A DNA stretch of 20,174 bases from Planctomycetaceae bacterium (GTDB lineage Bacteria > Planctomycetota > MHYJ01 > SBBU01): positions 1-20,174 of the forward strand of contig SBBU01000191.1 in assembly GCA_005239585.1 (NCBI GenBank), read 5' to 3'. Below are positions 1 through 7,685 of this stretch, piece by piece. The notes below the pieces were generated by a model. It was not told the DNA's origin. It did not search any database and saw only the letters and a list, made by a program, of their open reading frames with translations. The translations under genes and the position numbers were made by a program. Each line of letters begins with the position of its first letter. Position 1 is the stretch's first letter.

Positions 1-55
1 ACAGTGCTGATGCAATTTCATTGAAAGATAAGTACTTATGTTTCTTGAGGCTCAT
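1..55 (-). CDS. Possible 5' end of a gene running off the left edge
   Basis: From an ATG at 55-53 an open frame of 18 codons runs leftward out of the window, reading MSLKKHKYLSFNEIASAL. The last part (FNEIASAL) could be the start of a helix-turn-helix, but this is too little to identify a product. A -10-like TATAAC (complement of 65-70) lies exactly 9 nt before the ATG, the same geometry as several other genes here; that is the main reason to list it. No convincing -35 is seen. It may equally be chance. Confidence 0.3.
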   Translation of the reverse strand, partial: MSLKKHKYLSFNEIASAL

Positions 56-65
56 AAAATACTTG

Positions 66-218
66 TTATAGGAAGTCAGGACCTGGGTGGCGCGGAACTG
101 GAATTAATTTTGTCCCACGCACAAGTATTGTATGGCTGTGGCCTTCCCTTGCAATAGAAAAGCCAATCTTTTTTAGAACACGAATTACGTTATTAGCGGT
201 GTCTGTTAAATTCTGATT
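66..218 (-). pseudogene. hicA: HicA-like mRNA interferase toxin remnant
   Basis: The frame reads about 50 residues, including VIRVLKKIGFSIAREG, then HSHTILVRG and KLIPVPRH. This matches the first two thirds of the HicA fold (dsRBD-like mRNA interferase), including the region of the catalytic His. There is no ATG, GTG or TTG start: the frame opens after a TGA and the first codons are AAT CAG AAT. The usual C-terminal part (PGTLR..IL..AGIS..EFL in the family) is missing, replaced by PGPDFL and a TAA at 66-68. It follows hicB on the same strand, overlapping its last codons. A non-functional relic is the simplest reading; sequence errors are the alternative. Confidence 0.6.
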
Positions 219-436
219 TCAACAACTTCAATGCGGCGATTTTTCTGGAGCTTATTCTGTACGTCTAGGAAAAGAGAGATGGCTTCTTTAATGTTCTCAA
301 GTGCCTCTTCTCTTGTTCTGCCTTCACTGAAGCAGCCAGGCAAGTCGGGTACATAGACACCGTATTTGTAAGTGGTTGTTTCCTAGGGGTCATACTCAAT
401 TACAACCTCGAATTTGCGCTCTGTGTGTTTTTTCAT
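206..436 (-). pseudogene. hicB: HicB-family antitoxin gene interrupted by an amber codon
   Basis: The frame from ATG 436 to TAA 206-208 has 76 sense or stop positions and reads the typical HicB partial RNase-H fold: KFEVVIEYDP, then TYKYGVYVPDLPGCFSEGRT, REEALENIKEAISLFLD. Codon 18 is TAG (complement of 383-385), which splits the domain right after the first strand. Other genes in the window end in TAG (6259-6261, 17277-17279), so recoding is unlikely. The ATG overlaps the stop of the upstream E1 gene as ATGA (433-436), suggesting translational coupling before decay. HicB normally neutralises HicA and represses the operon. No separate promoter was recognised. Confidence 0.7.
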
Positions 437-2643
437 CTTACAAGTGAGATCGCGGTTTTGACAATATCTTCAGGTTGAGGGAGTATCACTCGTTCGCCGA
501 TGTCGCCGAATGGGACGCGCGAATCCTTGGCTGCGATGCGTTCCACATCAACTCTTTTTCGTAGTGATTTGTCTCGATAAATAACGTCTGCGATTGCTGT
601 GCCTGCACCGCATGTCCTCCTATCTTCATCCGCAATTAGTATCTTGCCTGTTTCATCGGCAACCCTGCGTATCAGCTCTTCATTGAGTGGATTAAGCCAT
701 GTGAGTACTACAAGTTTTGCATTTACGCCATTTGCCTTGAGCTCAGGCAAGAGAGTGCAGCATATATTTGCGAGATTACCGTAGGTAATGATTGCTATGT
801 CTTTGCCATCGCCATAGATTTCATTTTCCTCGCCGAGCCACTGGACAAAGTCAAAGTCTGGGTAAGGTTGGGCAAAATATTCGGATCGTCTCCTATAAAG
901 TGCCTTTGGCTCAATAAAGACGACAGGATCGCCGCAGTAAACTGCTGCCCTAAGGGCCCCCACGGCATTTCGTGGATTAGAGATGACTGCAACTCGAAGT
1001 CCGGGCTGATTGAGAATTGGTCCCACGCCATTTTCAGAATGCCATATTGCTCCAGCGCCCATGAGATATCCGCTTGAGGCCATTCGGATTACCATGGGGC
1101 ATGTGAAACTTGCACATGATCTGAAAGATAGTGTTGAGATTTCGTCAATCAAGACCTGCCATGCGGGGTTCAAAAAGTCGCGGAATTGAATCTCTGGTAT
1201 AGGGATGAACCCTTGTATGGAATATCCCATTGCCTTGCCGACTATGCTTGCCTCTGCAAGCGGCGAGTTGAAGACTCGCTCGGTGCCATGTTTTCTCTGT
1301 AATCCCTTTGTTACACCAAAGACACCCCCTTTGCCCTCCAGCTCAGGATGATTTTTGAGCCTCGAAGGAGATAGGTCAGCGACATCCTCTCCCCACATTA
1401 TGATCCTTTCGTCAAAGGCCATGAGCTCATCAAGGCATCGATTTAGCGCGTCTGCTATGACGAATGTTTGTCCAGCATATGATGATTTTTTGCCCCCTGT
1501 TATTTTTCTGTACTCTTCAAGTGTCTTTTCCTTGGTATAGTTGTATGTCCTTGAAAAGAGAATTGTTGTATCTGTTTTGGGTTCTTGAACTGCCTGATCG
1601 AGTGATCTTCTCATTTCTTCTTCTATAGCTTCATTTATCTGAATTAGTTCCTCTGGTGTTGCGATGCCGTAGGATACAAGTTCTCGTGCGAATTTTGGTA
1701 TAGGGTCACGTTCATTATCTCTGGCTATTTCTTCTTTGGTTCTATATTTTCTCTGATCGTCACTTGATGAATGGCTGTAGAGTCTTACTACTTTTGAATG
1801 CACCAGGGCCGGGCCTTTTCTTGATCTTGCATAGTTTACCGCCTCTCTGAATGCATTGTATGACTCGCGTACAGAAGTTCCATCACACTTTAATATCTTG
1901 AGACCGGGCATACTTTTGAACATGGCCGATGGATCATAAGCGGGGATGGTCTCTTCTATCGATACTGATATTCCAAAACCATTGTCGATTATGTGAAACA
2001 CAATAGGCGATGAATACTGGCAGGCCGATTTTATTGCCTCGTAAAATTCACCCTGACTTACTGCATCGTCACCGATTGAAACATAAACAACACTATCGGC
2101 TGGATATTCACTCTTTGACAAAAGTTTAGCTGTTTTTGCTACGGCCTCTGCGAGCCCCTGTGCCGGAAGCATCTGGGAACCGGTTGGGGATGTTTGTGGA
2201 ACTACACCTAGTTTTCTATTACCAAAGTGAGATGGCATTTGTCTTCCGCTCGAGGCAGGGTCTTTGGAGGAAAAGACCGCCTCCAAGAACATCTCATAGG
2301 GTGTCACGCCGCGGGTGAGAACTAGTGCCCTATCTCTGTAGTATGGACAAAGGGGGTCTGTCTTTCTCAGGACTTTGCCAGCGCAGACTCCGACTGCCTC
2401 TACGCCTGCACATGATATAGTAAAATTACCCTTGCCTTGTTTAAGGAGCAGGACCTCAAAGTCATCTGCTCTGCGAGAGGTGTACATCTTGGCATATATA
2501 TCGAGGAGTTCTGTCCTGCCTAGATGTGGATGATATGGTGTATGATGGAATCCAAGCTCCCCATCGGCGCTCTCTATGAATTTCAGCTTTTGAGTGGTAA
2601 CAGCCTCCTCTTTGAGGAATTTGGTTAGGTCGGCAATACTCAT
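433..2643 (-). CDS. Fused alpha/beta 2-oxoacid dehydrogenase E1 component (branched-chain or pyruvate type)
   Basis: Thiamine-diphosphate-dependent E1 of a 2-oxoacid dehydrogenase complex, with alpha and beta halves in one 736-residue chain; many bacteria encode them separately. Residues ~45-375 are the alpha half: the TPP motif is GDDA (191-194, Asp where GDG is usual) ending at DNGFGI (220-225), and the loop HSSSDDQRKYR (291-301) resembles the HS.SDD..YR loop of branched-chain E1alpha. Residues ~390-736 are the beta half: MWGEDVA with the expected TPP-contacting Glu419, then the transketolase pyrimidine and C-terminal domains. Branched-chain 2-oxoacid is therefore a slightly better substrate guess than pyruvate. 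No E2 or E3 gene is adjacent. A promoter TTGAAT-17-TATCAT ends 8 nt before the ATG. The stop overlaps the hicB relic by ATGA. Confidence 0.9.
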   Translation of the reverse strand: MSIADLTKFLKEEAVTTQKLKFIESADGELGFHHTPYHPHLGRTELLDIYAKMYTSRRADDFEVLLLKQGKGNFTISCAGVEAVGVCAGKVLRKTDPLCPYYRDRALVLTRGVTPYEMFLEAVFSSKDPASSGRQMPSHFGNRKLGVVPQTSPTGSQMLPAQGLAEAVAKTAKLLSKSEYPADSVVYVSIGDDAVSQGEFYEAIKSACQYSSPIVFHIIDNGFGISVSIEETIPAYDPSAMFKSMPGLKILKCDGTSVRESYNAFREAVNYARSRKGPALVHSKVVRLYSHSSSDDQRKYRTKEEIARDNERDPIPKFARELVSYGIATPEELIQINEAIEEEMRRSLDQAVQEPKTDTTILFSRTYNYTKEKTLEEYRKITGGKKSSYAGQTFVIADALNRCLDELMAFDERIIMWGEDVADLSPSRLKNHPELEGKGGVFGVTKGLQRKHGTERVFNSPLAEASIVGKAMGYSIQGFIPIPEIQFRDFLNPAWQVLIDEISTLSFRSCASFTCPMVIRMASSGYLMGAGAIWHSENGVGPILNQPGLRVAVISNPRNAVGALRAAVYCGDPVVFIEPKALYRRRSEYFAQPYPDFDFVQWLGEENEIYGDGKDIAIITYGNLANICCTLLPELKANGVNAKLVVLTWLNPLNEELIRRVADETGKILIADEDRRTCGAGTAIADVIYRDKSLRKRVDVERIAAKDSRVPFGDIGERVILPQPEDIVKTAISLVR

Positions 2644-2651
2644 AGGGTAAA

Positions 2652-2680
2652 ATGATAAACTGGGTTAGGTTTGAATTCAA
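2652..2680 (-). promoter_or_regulatory. Predicted promoter of the E1 gene
   Basis: On the minus strand a -35 TTGAAT (complement of 2675-2680) and a -10 TATCAT (complement of 2652-2657) are separated by 17 nt. Only 8 nt lie between the -10 and the ATG at 2643, so the predicted transcript starts at or within a few bases of the start codon. Confidence 0.55.
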
Positions 2681-2744
2681 GAGAACTTTGGAGAGTGCTT
2701 GTTTAAGAGCGTGTGGGAATTTTTAAATAAATATGGTCTGTAAC

Positions 2745-2773
2745 TGTTGATTTTTAGCCTCTATTTATATTAT
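2745..2773 (+). promoter_or_regulatory. Predicted promoter of the peptide ABC-import operon
   Basis: A -10-like TATTAT at 2768-2773 ends 9 nt before the ATG at 2783. The -35 is weaker: TGTTGA at 2745-2750 gives 17-nt spacing, while the better-looking TTGATT at 2747-2752 gives only 15. The distance to the start codon matches other genes in this window and supports ATG 2783 over the in-frame TTG at 2747. Confidence 0.4.
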
Positions 2774-2782
2774 CGTCTACGT

Positions 2783-4963
2783 ATGTTTAGGGCGGCAAGG
2801 GTATCTGCTTTCTGTCTGCTTCTAGTCGGCTGCACCAATAATCCTTACCGATCAGAAGAATACGGAAAAAATTACTTTTACACTACTTTTACAGAGCCAC
2901 CAAAGCATCTTGATCCAGCGGTCTCATATTCTGCAGACGAGTACGAACTGATCGAAAACATCTATGAACCGCCTCTTCAGTACCATTTCCTAAAGCGACC
3001 TTATCAGTTAGAGCCACTTACCGCAGAGGAGATTCCAAGGCCTAAATATTACGATCGTGACGGCAAAGAGCTCGGAGTTGATCCGCCGGCAGAGGATGTT
3101 CGCCGCGCCACCTACACCTTACGCATAAAAACAGGGATCAAGTATCAGAACCATCCATGTTTCCAAGCCGTCAATTTGTCGCTGACAGAGGCCCTTTTTA
3201 AAGGCGCAGACTATAAACTTGAAAATCTTTTGCATGGCACGCGTACTCTCAGAGCAAATGATTATGTCTACCAGATCAAACGCCTCGCTCACCCAAGATT
3301 AAACTCGCCGATTCTCAGCACGATGGAAAAATATATACTCGGCCTCACCGAGCTCTCAAAAACCCTCAAGGCAGAGCTTGAAAAGATACGATCACAACGA
3401 AAACAGGAGGCTGGGCTCCTCTATAATCAGGAACTCGACGAGAGAAATAATCCGATCTTTCTTGACCTCGATAAGTTCGAATTGGAGGGGGCAAAGGTTG
3501 TCGATGAGCTGACTTGGCAGATCACTCTTAAGGAAAAGTATCCCCAGTTCGTTTACTGGCTTGCCATGCCATTTTTTTCGCCGATACCTCCTGAAGCGGG
3601 CCGTTTTTACACGCAGCCTGCTCTTACTGCTCGCGGAGTTAGCCTCGATAATCGTCCCATCGGAACGGGCCCGTACCGAATAGGGCGTTACGAGGAACAC
3701 AGCCAGATAGAGCTCGTCCGAAACGAAAATTTTCATGTTGAAACTTACCCGTCAGAGGGTGATCCGGGTGATCGGGAGCATGGACTCTTGGACGATGCCG
3801 GGAAAAAACTGCCCTTTTTGGATAAAATAATCTTTAAGCGAGAGAAGGAACAAATACCCCGCTGGACAAAGTTTCTACAGGGATACTATGACACTTCTGT
3901 AATACGTTCAGAAGTTTTTGATCAGGCAATCAGCCTCAGTGCCACAGGAGACTTGGGGTTATCAGAGGAGATGAAAAAGATGGGTATCGGCCTCCAGAAA
4001 TCAATAGCGCCGACTATATATTACTTTGGCTTTAACATGGACGACGGCATAGTGGGCGGCTACACAGCAGAAAGAAAGAAACTGCGACAGGCAATTTCGT
4101 TAGCTGTTTCGTCTGAGGAATATATCCAGATATTCCTCAACGGCCGCGGCATACCAGCACAGGGACCCATAGCCCCCGGCATCTTTGGTTATGAAGAGAC
4201 CGAGCAAGGCATAAACAATTTTATATACGATTGGGACAGCAAAACTGCCAAGCCGCAGAGAAAATCGATCGATTATGCAAAAAAGCTTCTCGCTGAGGCA
4301 GGGTATGCGGGAGGAAAGGATAGAGAGGGCAGGCCGTTAGTGCTTTATTACGACACTTCGGCTCGTGGCGCAGAAGGCTCGCCTTTTCTCGATTGGGTAC
4401 GCAAGCAATTTGCAAGGCTTAATATTGGTCTGCAGATACGCGCTACAGACTATAACCGGTTTCGCGGCAAGGTTGACAAGGGAAACTTTCAGATAATCAG
4501 CTGGGGATGGAACGCTGATTATCCTGATCCGGAAAACTTTCTCTTTCTCCTCTACGGGCCATACTCCAAGGCAAAACATGGGGGAGAAAATGCTGTCAAC
4601 TATGATAATCCGGAGTTCAACAAGCTTTTCAAACAAATGGAGAGCATGCCCGACAGCCCTGCTCGGCTTGAAATCATCCGCAAGATGCAGGAGATAGCGA
4701 GGGAGGATTCGCCATGGATATGGTGGTACAATCCCGTAAGTTTTGCCTTGTATCACGAGTGGTATCACAATGTAAAGCCAAAGGCATTGGGCGGCTCAAT
4801 GAAATACAAAAGAGTTGATGCTTTCATAAGAGAAGGAAAGAGATCTGAATGGAATAGGCCCATAATCTGGCCCGTGCTTCTTCTTCTTGGTTTGATGCTA
4901 ATAAGTACCATCCCCGCCTTTATTAAAATTTATGGCAAAGGTCGCAGGCCGCCAACCATATGA
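2783..4963 (+). CDS. Peptide ABC transporter substrate-binding lipoprotein (SBP family 5) with C-terminal membrane segment
   Basis: Extracytoplasmic solute-binding protein of the OppA/DppA family (SBP_bac_5), about 726 residues from this start, longer than the usual 520-550. The N-terminus is a lipoprotein signal: MFRAARVSAF then LLLVGC with the lipobox Cys, so the mature protein is lipid-anchored. TEPPKHLDPAVSYSADEYE near the N-terminus is the usual opening of the binding domain. Close to the C-terminus WPVLLLLGLMLISTIPAFI is a predicted transmembrane helix followed by a short basic tail, so the protein may be anchored at both ends. An in-frame TTG 12 codons upstream (2747) has no Shine-Dalgarno and would spoil the signal peptide. 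It is first in a four-gene operon; its stop overlaps the next start as ATGA (4960-4963). It is likely to bind oligopeptides; the exact ligand is unknown. Confidence 0.88.
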   Translation: MFRAARVSAFCLLLVGCTNNPYRSEEYGKNYFYTTFTEPPKHLDPAVSYSADEYELIENIYEPPLQYHFLKRPYQLEPLTAEEIPRPKYYDRDGKELGVDPPAEDVRRATYTLRIKTGIKYQNHPCFQAVNLSLTEALFKGADYKLENLLHGTRTLRANDYVYQIKRLAHPRLNSPILSTMEKYILGLTELSKTLKAELEKIRSQRKQEAGLLYNQELDERNNPIFLDLDKFELEGAKVVDELTWQITLKEKYPQFVYWLAMPFFSPIPPEAGRFYTQPALTARGVSLDNRPIGTGPYRIGRYEEHSQIELVRNENFHVETYPSEGDPGDREHGLLDDAGKKLPFLDKIIFKREKEQIPRWTKFLQGYYDTSVIRSEVFDQAISLSATGDLGLSEEMKKMGIGLQKSIAPTIYYFGFNMDDGIVGGYTAERKKLRQAISLAVSSEEYIQIFLNGRGIPAQGPIAPGIFGYEETEQGINNFIYDWDSKTAKPQRKSIDYAKKLLAEAGYAGGKDREGRPLVLYYDTSARGAEGSPFLDWVRKQFARLNIGLQIRATDYNRFRGKVDKGNFQIISWGWNADYPDPENFLFLLYGPYSKAKHGGENAVNYDNPEFNKLFKQMESMPDSPARLEIIRKMQEIAREDSPWIWWYNPVSFALYHEWYHNVKPKALGGSMKYKRVDAFIREGKRSEWNRPIIWPVLLLLGLMLISTIPAFIKIYGKGRRPPTI

Positions 4964-6261
4964 TTAGATACATAATCAGACGAATGGTCTACGTGATTCC
5001 AATACTTATTGGAGTAAACGTCCTTACCTTTATACTTTTCTTCGGGATCAACAGTCCAGATGACGTGGCTAGGCTTCACAATCCCAAGCATGCTACTCGA
5101 GATTCGATAGAAAAATGGAAGAGGGAACGCAATTACCACCTCCCTACATTTTTCAACGATGGTTATGAAGATGTATGGATAAGAGATGCTGCAATTGTGT
5201 CATTCAGCCACTCATTTCAGGGTGTTGTCCCGGGACAGTATGCCCTTACTGTTGAGAGTCCTGCAAAGGGATCTGGAACCATCAACTTACAGTTGATCGT
5301 TGATCCTCCAACAGCGCTCAAGCCATCTGGTTCTTTTAATCCCCGCGCTATTCAGGTCCATCTTGGCTCTCAGAGAATGGATCGCTTTGACTTTGAAATC
5401 ACATCGCAAGAACCGATTACAATCAAACTTGAAATGAAAGGGCCAAAAGACTGCCCTAGCATCATGACACGGCTGAAGCAGCACAAGGACTTGGGGTTTT
5501 TCGGCGGACTAGCAGAGACTATTTTCTTTCAAAAATCGATTCGGTTTTTATATCTTGACTTTGGCAAGTCTGATGATGGAAGGTCTATCGGTGATGAAAT
5601 TGTAAAGAGAATAGGACCTAGTCTGACAATCACAATCCCTACATTCATTATAGGGCTCCTTATCCAGATAACTATTGCAATGATAATAGCCTATATGCGT
5701 GGCACCTATCTCGATTTCTGGGGGGTCATCTGGAGCGTCATTTTTATGTCGGTATCGATTCTTTTCTACGTAATCGGCGGGCAGTGGTTATTCGCAAAGA
5801 CATTGAAGCTCTTCCCTGTCTCAGGGTTCGACGGAGACCTGCACGCCCTCAAGTTCGCAATTATGCCTATAGTCATTGGGATAATAGGGGGCATCGGAAG
5901 CGGCATTTTGTGGTACAGAACGATCTTTCTTGAGGAGGTTAATAAGGATTACGTTCGAACCGCACGCTCAAAAGGGCTCTCAGAGTCAAGAGTGCTCTTC
6001 AAGCATGTCCTGAAGAATGCGATGATACCGATACTCACGAGCATAGTTGTAGCGATTCCTTTTCTATTTATAGGCGGCCTCATTTTAGAATCCTTCTTTT
6101 CGATTCCGGGTATGGGTGCCTTTATGATAGAGGCGATCGATAGGCAGGACTTTGCCATTGTACAGGCTATGGTCTTCATAGGTTCGGTACTTTACATCAT
6201 TGGACTGGTACTGACTGATATTTCTTACACTTTTGTGGATCCGCGCGTGAGGTTGGAATAG
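4960..6261 (+). CDS. Peptide ABC transporter permease, OppB/DppB-like
   Basis: Inner-membrane permease of the binding-protein-dependent transport family, 433 residues against roughly 310-340 for ordinary OppB. TM1 (about residues 8-30: YVIPILIGVNVLTFILFF) is followed by an extra extracytoplasmic region of roughly 160 residues rich in beta-type sequence, then the usual TM bundle from about residue 222. The ATPase-coupling EAA loop is near residues 326-360 (DYVRTARSKGLSESRVLFKH). The C-terminus has the family pattern DISYTFVDPRVRLE. The start is coupled to the preceding stop (ATGA), and the next gene begins 1 nt after the stop. The periplasmic insertion may interact with the enlarged substrate-binding protein; that is inference. 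Confidence 0.9.
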   Translation: MIRYIIRRMVYVIPILIGVNVLTFILFFGINSPDDVARLHNPKHATRDSIEKWKRERNYHLPTFFNDGYEDVWIRDAAIVSFSHSFQGVVPGQYALTVESPAKGSGTINLQLIVDPPTALKPSGSFNPRAIQVHLGSQRMDRFDFEITSQEPITIKLEMKGPKDCPSIMTRLKQHKDLGFFGGLAETIFFQKSIRFLYLDFGKSDDGRSIGDEIVKRIGPSLTITIPTFIIGLLIQITIAMIIAYMRGTYLDFWGVIWSVIFMSVSILFYVIGGQWLFAKTLKLFPVSGFDGDLHALKFAIMPIVIGIIGGIGSGILWYRTIFLEEVNKDYVRTARSKGLSESRVLFKHVLKNAMIPILTSIVVAIPFLFIGGLILESFFSIPGMGAFMIEAIDRQDFAIVQAMVFIGSVLYIIGLVLTDISYTFVDPRVRLE

Positions 6262-6262
6262 T

Positions 6263-7684
6263 ATGCAGTTAGTTTTTCTATGGGCCGATCTGGCAATTTG
6301 GATTCTAATTGTCAGCGGAGTCATCTTTTTGATCTGGGCCTCGAAGCAGGAATACTATCGTCAGGCATGGGGGCAGATCAAGTCTCAAAAGCTTGCCATG
6401 ATCTCGGGTGGAATCCTGCTCGTTTACGCTATTATAGGTTCACTCGACAGCCTTCACTTTAAATTGAGGGCTATGGATGAAAATGGAAATCCGGCCGTCG
6501 ATTCGAATGGGAATGCCGTATATGAAACTGCTGTGCTCACACCGCTTGATATGTTATTGAGCAACTGCAGGGCGCTCTCACCCTATAAATCGCTTTATCC
6601 CTTGAAAGAAGGCTCGGAAAAAACCTATTCAGCGCCGCTTTCTGCGCACCAGTTTACAAAAGATGTCATAGACTTGGGCGATGGTCGATATGGGCATGTT
6701 CAGCAACGCCTCAAGTTTGCGGGGAACCATCTTAGAGACCCAGATAAAGATTATTCAAGCGATATAGTGATGATATTGATTACAGGGGTGCTGATCGGAA
6801 CTTTCTTTGGTTTTTTCATCTGGGGCGCAGTTGCATTCTTAACACGATCGGGAAAGGGATTTGTACATCGCTTTAAAGAAATTGCGTTCTTTGGGTGGTT
6901 CACGTTCTCTCTCTGTATTGTCGTCTGTACCATTGTCCTGCTTGCTAACAAGTATCACGTCTTGGGTACTACCAAGACAGGACAGGATGTCCTCTATCTA
7001 GCGCTCAAAGCGTGCAGAACAGGGCTTATATTTGGAACAATCACAACACTCATCGTAACACCATTTGCAATTGTGTGCGGTATCCCAGCCGGCTATTTTG
7101 GGAGATGGATAGATGACGTTATTCAATACATCTACACGACACTTAACTCGATCCCCGGTATCTTGCTCATTGCGGCAGGTGTTCTCGTGGTCGAAACTCA
7201 GCTTCAAAAAATCGAAGGTCTGCAGACTGTAGTATCATCCGATATCAAGCTAATGTGGCTCTGTATCATCCTTGGAATTACTAGCTGGACGGGTCTTTGT
7301 CGCCTGTTGCGTGGCGAGACGCTAAAAATGCGCGAGCTTGAATACGTCCAAGCCGCCCATGCCCTCGGGGTGGGTCATACCAGAATAATGTTCAGACATA
7401 TTTTGCCGAACGTAATGCACATTGTGCTTATTTCAATCATGATGCGCTTCAGCGGCCTCGTGCTTGCCGAGGCGGTGCTGGCTTATGTAGGGATCGGTGT
7501 TGACCCCAACATTGCAAGCTGGGGAAGCATGATAAATGCAGCCCGACTAGAAGTAGCACGCGATCCTGTTATCTGGTGGAACCTCATTGCAGCTTTCATC
7601 TTCATGTTCGGGCTTGTCCTGCCGTCATTTATATTTGGCAATGCCGTAAGAGATGCGCTTGACCCAAGGTTGAAAACGGCGTGA
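6263..7684 (+). CDS. Peptide ABC transporter permease, OppC/DppC-like
   Basis: Second inner-membrane permease, 473 residues against about 300 in typical OppC. It has two extra N-terminal membrane segments (about residues 7-27 and 45-60), a soluble stretch containing DENGNPAVDSNGNAVYE, a further helix pair (about 170-230), and then the conserved core. HVLGTTKTGQDVLYLALKA corresponds to the family HPLGTD..GRD.L signature before the transport domain. The EAA loop is near ELEYVQAAHALGVGHTRIMF (about residues 356-375), and the C-terminus reads FGNAVRDALDPRLK as in OppC. It sits 1 nt after the OppB-like gene and 1 nt before the ATPase gene. It pairs with the OppB-like protein to form the translocation channel. 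Confidence 0.9.
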   Translation: MQLVFLWADLAIWILIVSGVIFLIWASKQEYYRQAWGQIKSQKLAMISGGILLVYAIIGSLDSLHFKLRAMDENGNPAVDSNGNAVYETAVLTPLDMLLSNCRALSPYKSLYPLKEGSEKTYSAPLSAHQFTKDVIDLGDGRYGHVQQRLKFAGNHLRDPDKDYSSDIVMILITGVLIGTFFGFFIWGAVAFLTRSGKGFVHRFKEIAFFGWFTFSLCIVVCTIVLLANKYHVLGTTKTGQDVLYLALKACRTGLIFGTITTLIVTPFAIVCGIPAGYFGRWIDDVIQYIYTTLNSIPGILLIAAGVLVVETQLQKIEGLQTVVSSDIKLMWLCIILGITSWTGLCRLLRGETLKMRELEYVQAAHALGVGHTRIMFRHILPNVMHIVLISIMMRFSGLVLAEAVLAYVGIGVDPNIASWGSMINAARLEVARDPVIWWNLIAAFIFMFGLVLPSFIFGNAVRDALDPRLKTA

Positions 7685-7685
7685 C

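Noticed and set aside
206..436. Possibility that TAG is a sense codon in this organism, which would make hicB intact.
   Set aside because: Two well-defined genes here (ending at 6261 and 17279) stop at TAG, and hicA next to it is independently broken.
2747..2782. Upstream TTG start for the substrate-binding protein.
   Set aside because: It would add 12 residues before the signal peptide, has no Shine-Dalgarno, and lies upstream of the predicted -10 at 2768-2773.
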